Part shown: in pieces, positions 25,651 to 33,129 of the stretch
Numbering within the stretch: position 1 is the first letter of the stretch
Layout of the letters: the number at the start of each line of letters is the position of its first letter
From: Deltaproteobacteria bacterium
GTDB lineage: Bacteria; Desulfobacterota; QYQD01
DNA: 33,133 bases
Direction of reading: 5' to 3'
Assembly (NCBI GenBank): GCA_007280345.1
Contig: QYQD01000164.1
Coordinates: 1 to 33,133, forward strand
Translations under genes and position numbers: made by a program
The notes under the pieces: generated by a model
The model's input: the letters and a program-made list of their open reading frames with translations, nothing else
The model's database searches: none
Told to the model about the DNA's origin: nothing

Positions 25651-26227
25651 GCCGAATGTCCTCCAAGTTCTTATTCTTTTTAAGTTGATATCTTTCTTTA
25701 TCGTATTGGGTTTTGCATGACTTATGGCACATATTCCTGTTTCCACCATTTACCAAATTCAGGGGGTCATCATATTGTTTACAGAAAGAACATTTTCTCC
25801 AATTAACATAACCGCACTCTTTAAGTGCCTTTTCCCTGGAATGCAGTAAATTGTGGTAGGTTTGATCTTGGCAAACTACGAAATTCTCAGGAGAATTGTC
25901 CGATTTATCATGATTAACATGGTGGATGACCGCAGATAAAGGTAACAACTTCCCAAGAATTTTTTCTACAATTAAATATGGTTCGCCGACATACCCAATT
26001 TTAGTGGCCCTGGGGTGATCAGGGGCAAATACCATAACGTAGCCATGGTTATCTGTTCTTCCGCCTTTCCAAAGTACACTTAATGGACCCTTGCCAAAGT
26101 GATAGTGGCCCGCGATAAATTTTAATGGCTGCCCCTTTATCCAGCCTTTATTCTTGTCGCTTTGGCGAGCCAACTTTGTCTCACCCCCGCACCCGCACTG
26201 GCAAAGTCCTTTAGGAATTTCTGACAT
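25643..26227 (-). CDS. HNH endonuclease (copy 2, paralogue of 23907..24512)
   Basis: GLCQCGCGGET..., YLIVEKILGKLLPLSAVIHHVNHDKSDNSPENFVVCQDQTYHNLLH, CSFCKQYDDPLNL; ATG 26227 with GGAGG. Confidence 0.85.
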   Translation of the reverse strand: MSEIPKGLCQCGCGGETKLARQSDKNKGWIKGQPLKFIAGHYHFGKGPLSVLWKGGRTDNHGYVMVFAPDHPRATKIGYVGEPYLIVEKILGKLLPLSAVIHHVNHDKSDNSPENFVVCQDQTYHNLLHSREKALKECGYVNWRKCSFCKQYDDPLNLVNGGNRNMCHKSCKTQYDKERYQLKKNKNLEDIRHG

Positions 26228-26238
26228 GGCAATCCTCC

Positions 26239-26311
26239 AAAAAGAAAAACCCGAGAGTTGTCTAGCCGCGCAACACGGCCCCAGGGCCTCGCGGACACCT
26301 GGACTCTCGGG
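26239..26311 (-). terminator. Large structured hairpin ending in TTTTTCTTTTT, directly upstream of HNH copy 2
   Basis: Perfect 9 bp arms cccgagagt (26250-26258)/actctcggg (26303-26311). Confidence 0.6.
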
Positions 26312-26384
26312 ATACTTATTGGTGGATAGATAAAACAAGCCCATTGACGGGGGGCCTCCCGGCTGCGCGAATTTAGACAAATTC

Positions 26385-26414
26385 ATAGTATTTCCTTCCT
26401 GGAGATATGTCAAG
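26385..26414 (-). promoter_or_regulatory. Candidate sigma70 promoter
   Basis: TTGACA (26414-26409) - 18 nt - TACTAT (26390-26385). Confidence 0.5.
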
Positions 26415-26429
26415 TAGTTTCGCATGATC

Positions 26430-27845
26430 TTAAAAGAGTGACTTCCTCGCCTGCCCCTCGTTGCCCTTGGGAGGCGGGGGAGGAGGCGGCGGATCAGCCA
26501 ACCGCTCCTTGCCCTCCTGGACCTCTGCCGCCGCGGTGACTTTGAGCACAATCCCGGCCTCATTGAAGGCTTTCTCAATTACCCCTACCGTGAGACCCTG
26601 GGCCACTTCCGCCAGGTTGTCCACCAGATCAAGGACCACCTGCATTTCACCCCCCAGGGTCGGCCCCCAATCCAGCCACCGGCCGATGGGCACGCCTTTG
26701 GTGGTCACCAGATCGATGGGCAGGTCAACCATGCCGTCCGGTTCCTTGGCCAACTCCATGAGGGCCGGAAGGGTGATCGCCATTGCCGGGGAACCGGCCC
26801 CCTGCTCCCCTCCGTTTCCGGGGCCCTGGCTTTGCGTCCCTGCCGCTGCTGTGGGTTCCGGGGCCGGGGCGGGGGATTGGGTAGCAGAAGCCTTTTTCTT
26901 GCCACCAGCGGCCTTAGGCGAAGCCGTTCCTTCGGCTTCGGGGTCCGGGTAGAACTCCGCCGCGGTTTCGGCTTGTTCCGGGGCCGGTTCCAGGTGCGGA
27001 AGCAATAGGAGCTTTCGAGCCTCTACCTCTACCGTGTCCATCTTCACCCGGCGCTCGATGCGCCTCAGGGCAATTTCGTAACCGATCTCGGCCAACTGCT
27101 GTTCCGGGCCGCGGAACTCGATGGAGACGATGAACGCCACCATGCTCTTGCCGTCCGGGGTCGTAACCGTCTTGGGCGAGAGCACCAGCGTCAAGGGGAT
27201 TCCGGCCAGGGGGCCACCCGTCAAGGTTTTGATGAGGGCCAAACTGGAAAGGATGGCATTGACGGTATTCCAGGAGGTCGTCCGGAACTTCCAGACGCCG
27301 CCCACCCGGTCAACCCCTTCGATGAGGGCCTGTAGGGTGCCTAAGGGTTTGCACCGCGGCTGCCCTTTGTAATCCGCCGCCAGGCGCTCACAGGGGCAAG
27401 TCACCATACCGTATTCATTGGGGCCAGGTTTGCGCTCCTGTAGTTTGTCAGAGTCAAAAGGTTCCCCTGTAGCCACTCCGGGGACAAAATAAATTACTCC
27501 TTCCCCGAATCTTTGCGCTTCCTCGCCGTCCCCGGAGCACCAGCACCGGGAGCCCTGATAAGCGGAGTAGCGGGTCATAAAGTTGAGGTCAATGTCATCG
27601 TAGAGCAGCCGCACAGGGAGTTCTACCAGCTTGGTACCGCCCGGGTTGACCATTTTCATCAGGGCGTCGTCCGCCATAAACCGGCCGGCCGCGTCCCGCT
27701 GCATGGTGGTAATGACAAAGTGGTCATACTTCACCGGGAGCCGGTAGGTTTCATTGCTCCCCTGTTTCTTCCGTTCATCCCCCAGGCCGCCGATCTTGAT
27801 CTTGCCGCGTTCGGCCAGTTGGGGGGTTAATCCTTTGATCGCCAT
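26430..27845 (-). CDS. Recombination directionality factor-like phage protein (phiC31 Gp3-like)
   Basis: IKIGGLGDERKKQGSNETYRLPVKYDHFVITTMQRDAAGRFMADDALM...LPVRLLYDDIDLNFMTRYSAYQGSRCWCSGDGEEAQRF. Confidence 0.7.
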   Translation of the reverse strand: MAIKGLTPQLAERGKIKIGGLGDERKKQGSNETYRLPVKYDHFVITTMQRDAAGRFMADDALMKMVNPGGTKLVELPVRLLYDDIDLNFMTRYSAYQGSRCWCSGDGEEAQRFGEGVIYFVPGVATGEPFDSDKLQERKPGPNEYGMVTCPCERLAADYKGQPRCKPLGTLQALIEGVDRVGGVWKFRTTSWNTVNAILSSLALIKTLTGGPLAGIPLTLVLSPKTVTTPDGKSMVAFIVSIEFRGPEQQLAEIGYEIALRRIERRVKMDTVEVEARKLLLLPHLEPAPEQAETAAEFYPDPEAEGTASPKAAGGKKKASATQSPAPAPEPTAAAGTQSQGPGNGGEQGAGSPAMAITLPALMELAKEPDGMVDLPIDLVTTKGVPIGRWLDWGPTLGGEMQVVLDLVDNLAEVAQGLTVGVIEKAFNEAGIVLKVTAAAEVQEGKERLADPPPPPPPPKGNEGQARKSLF

Positions 27846-27876
27846 AAAAAATCCTCCTTACCCTTGGTAAGAAAAG

Positions 27877-28077
27877 TTAAACCTCATAGCACTCAAGGCC
27901 CTTAGCCTCTGCAAGCCAATGAGGGATGTCAACCTCGTTGCAGGTTTCCCGGATGTCCTCCACCTGACTTTTGGGGAGATAAACCGTCTCATCCCCAAAG
28001 ACAAAGCACCAGGATAACCGGGTTTCCCGGGAATCAAGAATGCGGTCGAATTTCAGGGTTATGAGTTCGTTGCTCAC
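27877..28077 (-). CDS. Small phage protein, YLPKSQ...PHWLA family
   Basis: Paralogue of 23518..23718; GTG start after TAG of upstream micro-ORF. Confidence 0.65.
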   Translation of the reverse strand: MSNELITLKFDRILDSRETRLSWCFVFGDETVYLPKSQVEDIRETCNEVDIPHWLAEAKGLECYEV

Positions 28078-28200
28078 CTACCACCCCCATAAACAAACGG
28101 CCACGAACGCCGCGATGCAGATTCCCCAGGTGATAATGCTGGACCAGGGGCCGGGGTCGCCTTCAAGCCATTTCAGACAGTCTTTGCAGTTACAGTTCAT
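28078..28200 (-). CDS. 40 aa Cys-rich membrane micro-protein (MNCNCKDCLKWLEGDPGPWSSIITWGICIAAFVAVCLWGW)
   Basis: ATGA overlap with upstream gene; one predicted TM segment; below ORF-track cut-off. Confidence 0.6.
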   Translation of the reverse strand: MNCNCKDCLKWLEGDPGPWSSIITWGICIAAFVAVCLWGW

Positions 28201-28484
28201 GGCACTTCCTTGGCCTTGGCGATGGCGGCTCTTGCCTCATGGATTACACAGTGGCAGAGCGGATCATGCCAAACTTCATTTCCTTTTGAGACATTTCCCA
28301 GCAGTCTTTCCAAAGCCGCCAACAGGTCAGGAGCCGCCGCGATGAGGCGGGCGTTGATATGGGCTTGGCCAGAAGGCGGCACATTTGATGCACAGCCGAC
28401 TACTTGGCCATCAGCCGAGAATATTAGTTGCACCCCGAGATTTGCGGAACGGGCCTCCCACGGCCCAGCCGTATGCTTCCTCAT
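28197..28484 (-). CDS. Small conserved-type phage protein (HTAGPWEA...NARLIAAAPDLLAAL)
   Basis: Typical phage HTxGPW...ARLIAAAPDLL pattern; ATGA overlap supports start 28484. Confidence 0.75.
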   Translation of the reverse strand: MRKHTAGPWEARSANLGVQLIFSADGQVVGCASNVPPSGQAHINARLIAAAPDLLAALERLLGNVSKGNEVWHDPLCHCVIHEARAAIAKAKEVP

Positions 28485-28741
28485 GGCACTTCCTCCATAA
28501 ATTCCCTTGCGTGACGTTCGCACATCTTGTGCGATTTCACCGGAGGCCCCGGATCGGGTCCGGCGCACCAGGGGCAGGGGCAATCGGGGGCCAGGATAGG
28601 GGGACAAAAGGGGTTAAAGGGGTCATCTAACCGCACCATCAGGCCACCGCAGAGGTGGCAGGTGGCCACGTCCTCAAAGGTGGCCGCTACGAGAGTATCC
28701 GTTACCTCACATTCCGTACATTTGTATTCGTAAATTGGCAT
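28481..28741 (-). CDS. FmdB-like zinc-ribbon protein
   Basis: MPIYEYKCTECEVTDTL...CHLCGG. Confidence 0.75.
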   Translation of the reverse strand: MPIYEYKCTECEVTDTLVAATFEDVATCHLCGGLMVRLDDPFNPFCPPILAPDCPCPWCAGPDPGPPVKSHKMCERHAREFMEEVP

Positions 28742-28753
28742 AAGCCCTCCTTC

Positions 28754-28787
28754 CCGGGGACCCCGCCTCGTGCAACAGGGCCCCCGG
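28754..28787 (-). promoter_or_regulatory. Leader hairpin with loop motif TTGCACGAGG
   Basis: 10-position stem with one A/C mismatch upstream of AAGGAGG-ATG of 28741; same 10 nt loop as 31648-31675. Confidence 0.6.
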
Positions 28788-28819
28788 TCGCCATTGGATT
28801 AAAAAGGGAATTATATACT

Positions 28820-28939
28820 TTAGTCCCTATTAGGTTCTTCATCCTTGGAATCCTTAGCCTTTTTGGTTTTTGGTTTGGGCCGGTAGGATAAGACTTTATC
28901 GACAATCTTGTTTAGGATTTTGAGAGGTCTTTTGGCCAT
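28820..28939 (-). CDS. 39 aa basic protein (MAKRPLKILNKIVDKVLSYRPKPKTKKAKDSKDEEPNRD)
   Basis: Continuous ORF immediately downstream of the 49 aa ORF. Confidence 0.55.
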   Translation of the reverse strand: MAKRPLKILNKIVDKVLSYRPKPKTKKAKDSKDEEPNRD

Positions 28940-28941
28940 AA

Positions 28942-29091
28942 TTAATCTACGGTTCCATTGCAGGCATTATATCTGCAAGCCTCAGCCTTCTTTTCATACC
29001 ACTCGCCCGTTATCTCATCATCACTCTCGTATGCTTCTCGGGATTTTCCATCAAGGCGATCGGCTTCATCAATCCATTCTTGGCGGGTCAT
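28942..29091 (-). CDS. 49 aa hypothetical protein (MTRQEWIDEADRLDGKSREAYESDDEITGEWYEKKAEACRYNACNGTVD)
   Basis: ATGA overlap with methyltransferase stop. Confidence 0.55.
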   Translation of the reverse strand: MTRQEWIDEADRLDGKSREAYESDDEITGEWYEKKAEACRYNACNGTVD

Positions 29092-29642
29092 TGCTTTTGT
29101 TCTCCTTTAATGAAATTGAAGGCGCTCTCTATACTGATAGCCAAGGCCAGAGAGAGTTGATAGGGAATCATGGCTCGTTCCGCCGCTTTACTGGAAGACA
29201 TTCGTTCTTTCCCCATATTTAATCTGATTTTTGAGAGAGGCGGGATGATACCCCAAAGGTAAATTGGGTATCCAATCCACGCCGGTTTTCCCAGAAGTGA
29301 ATTAAACCATTTAACGGCTCCCCGAGTGTTTTCGATAACCCAAAAACGGGGGTTTGCTTCTTGGATGACCCGGTACGTTGCTTGCACCAGTATCATTGAT
29401 GGTTCCTGCCCAGTGCGACACCAAGGCATAGACTCTCTGGAAAATTCTTCACAAGGCGGCGAGGCCCAGATTAAATCCAGTGGATCACCATCCCATGTGA
29501 AGGTTCGGATATCCGCCACTAAATCTGGTTTGAACTGCGGGTTATTGTCCAAGGTAGTAACTTGCCAACCCCTATCTTTCATGGCAGAACTGGCACCCCC
29601 AAGACCTGAAAACAGATCAAGCATTTGCAATGAGTCTGCCAT
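29088..29642 (-). CDS. DNA (cytosine-5) methyltransferase-like, compact
   Basis: LDLFSGLGGASSAM (motif I), ASPPCEEFS (motif IV), FWVIENTRG (motif VI); start may be 29624. Confidence 0.75.
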   Translation of the reverse strand: MADSLQMLDLFSGLGGASSAMKDRGWQVTTLDNNPQFKPDLVADIRTFTWDGDPLDLIWASPPCEEFSRESMPWCRTGQEPSMILVQATYRVIQEANPRFWVIENTRGAVKWFNSLLGKPAWIGYPIYLWGIIPPLSKIRLNMGKERMSSSKAAERAMIPYQLSLALAISIESAFNFIKGEQKQ

Positions 29643-30543
29643 AGGTGAGCCGTTTATTTGCGGTTGCGGCTATGAAACTTTCAAGCCGCTCAAGAGTATG
29701 CCGTTTGCAGTTACCGGCGTTCAGCCGGAAGGTAAACTCATTGACATAACGCCCCAGGTGCTTAGGGCTGGCATGATGATAAACGCCGTAAAGACCCCGC
29801 TTCAATGTAGCCCACACGCTGTCGATGCTGTTTGTGGTCACGCCGTCTTTAACATAATCCCCGGCGCTGTGATTAACCGACTTGTGCCGGTAAAGCAGAC
29901 CGTCCAGGCCAGAGTAAACAGGGGCATCATCCGTATGGATCATGGAGCCGATAGCCACATGGTCAAGGATTGCGCCATGCAGAGTCGCCTTATCCGGGCT
30001 TTTGAACGGCTTGGCAATCGTGTTGCCGCCCCTCTCCCGAAGTCCGACAACCCCGACCTTGCCGACAGAACCACGGCCAGCAAGCAACTTCTTGTTTTGA
30101 TGCTTGGCGGTTTCCTTGCCCCCGATATAGGTTTCATCAACTTCGATAATTCCCCGGAGTTCTGCAAGGTCATCGCCACAGGCTTCCCGGAGCCGATGCA
30201 GCATGAACCAGGCCGACCTTTGGGTAATGCCTATCTCCTTGGAGAGTTGCAGGGAGGATATGCCCTTCCTGGCCGTCACAAGAAGGTACATGGCATAAAG
30301 CCACTTATGCAGGGGAATGTGGCTCCGCTCGAAGATCGTGCCGGTGCGCACCGTGAAATCCTTAATGCAGGCATTGCAGCGGTAAAAGCCACCTTTAAGG
30401 GCATGGATTCGCTTCATTTCCCCGCAATGAGGGCATTTCACGCCCTTGGGCCACAGCCTGGATTCGAGATATTCCCTGGCCGATTCCTGATCGGGGAATC
30501 TCTCGAAAAGCTGAAAAGTGGAAATGGTGATTTTGTCTTTCAT
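29617..30543 (-). CDS. IS1595-family (ISXO2-like) transposase
   Basis: Zn ribbon CPHC...CNAC, GIIEVDETYIGGKE, HTDDAPVYSGL, NSIDSVWATLKRGLYGVYHH. Confidence 0.85.
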   Translation of the reverse strand: MKDKITISTFQLFERFPDQESAREYLESRLWPKGVKCPHCGEMKRIHALKGGFYRCNACIKDFTVRTGTIFERSHIPLHKWLYAMYLLVTARKGISSLQLSKEIGITQRSAWFMLHRLREACGDDLAELRGIIEVDETYIGGKETAKHQNKKLLAGRGSVGKVGVVGLRERGGNTIAKPFKSPDKATLHGAILDHVAIGSMIHTDDAPVYSGLDGLLYRHKSVNHSAGDYVKDGVTTNSIDSVWATLKRGLYGVYHHASPKHLGRYVNEFTFRLNAGNCKRHTLERLESFIAATANKRLTYGRLIANA

Positions 30544-30549
30544 GTCTAT

Positions 30550-30577
30550 ATTATAACCATTTATTTTCGTGAGTCAA
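30550..30577 (-). promoter_or_regulatory. Strong sigma70-type promoter for transposase
   Basis: TTGACT (30577-30572) - 16 nt - TATAAT (30555-30550), 6 nt before ATG 30543. Confidence 0.65.
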
Positions 30578-30599
30578 GTATATAATCCCCATTAAAAAG

Positions 30600-30713
30600 C
30601 TACGTGTTCATGGGCATCACGATAGAGAAGTAATTCGGGTCATCGGCGCCCATGATCCGGGCCGGCTTATCGTGAGCCGTGGTCGAGAAGCAGGCCGAAA
30701 TATTTGGCCTCAT
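30600..30713 (-). pseudogene. 37 aa ORF MRPNISACFSTTAHDKPARIMGADDPNYFSIVMPMNT, possible C-terminal remnant of a sliding-clamp (DnaN)-like protein
   Basis: PARIMGADDPNYFSIVMPM resembles DnaN C-termini ending in VMPMR; no upstream body of the gene in frame. Confidence 0.3.
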
Positions 30714-30722
30714 ATTTTTCGA

Positions 30723-30953
30723 TCATATTCCAGCCTCCTCCTCCACCTCAGCGTCAAAGTGCATCTGCGCCATATGGATGATGTAATCCGGTTCGATGCC
30801 GTTCTCCCGGGCCAGGTGCAGCAGGTCCGCCACCAGATCGTAGATGGAGGTGCCTATCTCTTCCTTGTGGCAATGGTCAAAAACAGCGTCCAGAGCCTTT
30901 TCTCCGATTGCGGCCCGCTCGTTATTGGTCACGATATGGTTTGCCTCTACCAT
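30723..30953 (-). CDS. Hypothetical protein
   Basis: GGAGG RBS; leader shared with 32631 gene. Confidence 0.65.
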   Translation of the reverse strand: MVEANHIVTNNERAAIGEKALDAVFDHCHKEEIGTSIYDLVADLLHLARENGIEPDYIIHMAQMHFDAEVEEEAGI

Positions 30954-30978
30954 CGTCTTACCTCCAAAAAAGATGTTT

Positions 30979-31326
30979 TTATTTAAAGAGTCCCGGATGC
31001 TTCTCCGGTTCTACATACTCCGGAACCTCAACCCCCAACTCCCGCTCCAACCACTCCGCCACCAGGCGCCGGTGGCAGAACTCCCCCGGCTTCTCCCAGC
31101 AGAGCAGAATAGCGTCCTCCCCCAGCTCCTGATAAACCTTCCGGGGATCCAGGCGATCCAGGATTTCTTGATAGGCTGCCCGGTATTCTCCGTTTGTCAT
31201 TTTGAGCATTTGCCGGGTGGGGGCCAGGGCTTTATAGCGTCGGCCGGTCCAACCCCTGGGGGGATAAAGGGAAATTGATACCGCCTTCGGGTCCCGGCCA
31301 GCCCGGGCGAAATTGCTGGTTTGCAT
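30979..31326 (-). CDS. DUF488 family protein
   Basis: AYQEILDRLDPRKVYQELGEDAILLCWEKPGEFCHRRLVAEWLE. Confidence 0.8.
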   Translation of the reverse strand: MQTSNFARAGRDPKAVSISLYPPRGWTGRRYKALAPTRQMLKMTNGEYRAAYQEILDRLDPRKVYQELGEDAILLCWEKPGEFCHRRLVAEWLERELGVEVPEYVEPEKHPGLFK

Positions 31327-31631
31327 CAGTCCTCCCTTCTGATCTTAGTCAAGGCCAGTTTCGCAATTTCTTCCACGTCATAGTCCGTGGCTGACAACGG
31401 CCCGAAAGCCATTAAATCGGGGTCATCCCAAACCCCGCTGATCCTGGCCACGATAGCCCTGAGTGCCGAAACCAGGCCGGGAGCCGCTGAAAAAAGGATC
31501 GCGTAGCCCTCTTGATCCCCACCGATCATCTCGGCTATGCGGACCCGGGCCAGATTGTCCCCGACCCCCAAAATCTCAAAATTCTCATTCCCGTAAGAAT
31601 AAGGGGGCACTACCTCTAATTTTACAGGCAT
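31326..31631 (-). CDS. Hypothetical protein
   Basis: 101 aa ORF with AAAGGAGG RBS. Confidence 0.6.
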   Translation of the reverse strand: MPVKLEVVPPYSYGNENFEILGVGDNLARVRIAEMIGGDQEGYAILFSAAPGLVSALRAIVARISGVWDDPDLMAFGPLSATDYDVEEIAKLALTKIRRED

Positions 31632-31647
31632 ACTTCACGCCTCCTTT

Positions 31648-31675
31648 GGGGCCGCCCCTCGTGCAAGGCGGCCCC
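31648..31675 (-). promoter_or_regulatory. Leader hairpin GGGGCCGCC-TTGCACGAGG-GGCGGCCCC
   Basis: Perfect 9 bp stem directly upstream of AAAGGAGG and ATG 31631. Confidence 0.65.
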
Positions 31676-31696
31676 GGTTGTGATGTGGTTATACCC

Positions 31697-32631
31697 TCAG
31701 GACAAGTCGATCATCCGCTTGTAGCTCTTGGACACCATGGTCACGTCCTCCACCTTGGAGGCTACCGCTGCCACCTGGTCAGCCAGGCCGGCTAACTGAG
31801 CCTTGAGGCCGTCGTTGTCCTTGAGTGCCTGGATGTCAACCCCGTCCAGGCCGGCCTTCAACTTCGCCAGTTCTTCTTCCAGGGGCTTGTAACCGAAGAT
31901 GTTCATCTCCCGGGCCCAGGTATGGAGGTTGCGGACCTTCTCCAGCGATTCGTTGCGGATGACTTTCCCTTCCTTCAGGCTCACGGATAGGCTGGCCACC
32001 ACTTCCCGGATACGCTTCTGATAGTCCAGAAAAGCCGTCTCGACCGCCTCCTGACACTTGGCCTCCAGTTCGTCCTTAGCCCGTTCATAGGCCGCCAGGA
32101 CCTCAGGGGCCGTGCTCTTGCTGGGGGGTTCTGCCGCTTTGATCTCGGTGATGGTCCAGAACATATCGAATTTGCGCCGCAGGACCTGAGCGTTGGCCGG
32201 ATAGTGGGGAGCCATTTTCTCCCAGGAGCCGGGCCATTTCGCTTCACAGAAAGCCTTCCAATCTTCCCGGATGGAATCGTACTTCTCGCAGAACTCGTCG
32301 GCCAGGGCCAGGTATTCGCCCTTGAGCTGCTCCAATTTCTCCATCGTCTTGGCCAGCCGGTTTTTGGGGGAACAACGCACCCACTCCAGCACGAACTCAA
32401 AGGTGCTGTCGTTCAGGAACCGCCGGGCCTCACTGACCTTGCGGTTGAAAGCCTGGCGCCACTCGGCCGGATAGAGTTTTTTGTTGCCAGGTGATAAAAT
32501 TCCGGGACCTCTTTCTCTTCCAAGCCCAGGTCTTTAGCGGTGAGGTTCACAATACCGGGCCAGCTCCGGGTGCAGAGCTGGATCGCCACCAGGCCGTCAA
32601 AACCGTTGCTGTCTTTCGCTTTCGGGGTCAT
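31697..32631 (-). CDS. DUF3150-like protein, split into two frames by a -1 shift near 32476-32482
   Basis: 0 frame VAIQLCTRSWPGIVNLTAKDLGLEEKEVPEFYHLATKN, -1 frame LYPAEWRQAFNRKVSEARRFLNDSTFEFVLEWVRCSPKNRLAKTMEKLEQLKGEY...; A AAA AAC at the junction. Confidence 0.65.
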
Positions 32632-32750
32632 CGTCTTGCCTCCAAAAAAGATTAGGCCGGGCCAGGCCCAGCCTTGTTGCGGTCCATCTCGTTCCCATCC
32701 AAAACCAGGGCGCCGCCGTCCTGGGTTTGGGAGAAAAAAGAGGGTTTTAC

Positions 32751-32969
32751 TTATAGGGAATTGGAGAACTTGACCAACATCCTCCCCAGTAGATTAGCCT
32801 CGTCCTTGGAAAGCACCACCCGCGTAATTCCTATCTTCCCCGTTACAGGGTGCGTACCATGGATAATCTGTAAGCGTATCCAGCCCACCATCATCTGGAG
32901 CCTCAGAGGGCCAACTTTCTCTCGGGTTCCAGCGGTATCGGTTCGCTGAATCGTTATCTGCTTCTGCAT
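32751..32969 (-). CDS. Hypothetical protein
   Basis: 72 aa ORF in operon orientation. Confidence 0.5.
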   Translation of the reverse strand: MQKQITIQRTDTAGTREKVGPLRLQMMVGWIRLQIIHGTHPVTGKIGITRVVLSKDEANLLGRMLVKFSNSL

Positions 32970-32979
32970 GAGCCTCTCC

Positions 32980-33129
32980 TTATCCGCACCATGGATTTTG
33001 ATTCAGTTCCTCGAAGCCCGGGGCTGGGGGGCCCAGGGTCGAAAGGATTTCCGCCGTCTCTTCCGTCCACCAGAGCGTAGAGGCGCCGCCATCTTCCGAA
33101 AAGACGATTTCAAGCTCGCTGTCCGGCAT
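32980..33129 (-). CDS. 49 aa acidic hypothetical protein (MPDSELEIVFSEDGGASTLWWTEETAEILSTLGPPAPGFEELNQNPWCG)
   Basis: Complete small ORF in operon orientation, below ORF-track cut-off. Confidence 0.5.
   Translation of the reverse strand: MPDSELEIVFSEDGGASTLWWTEETAEILSTLGPPAPGFEELNQNPWCG

Noticed and set aside
29326-30585. 419 aa plus-strand ORF opposite the transposase and methyltransferase
   Set aside because: Antisense shadow of two well-supported minus-strand genes.
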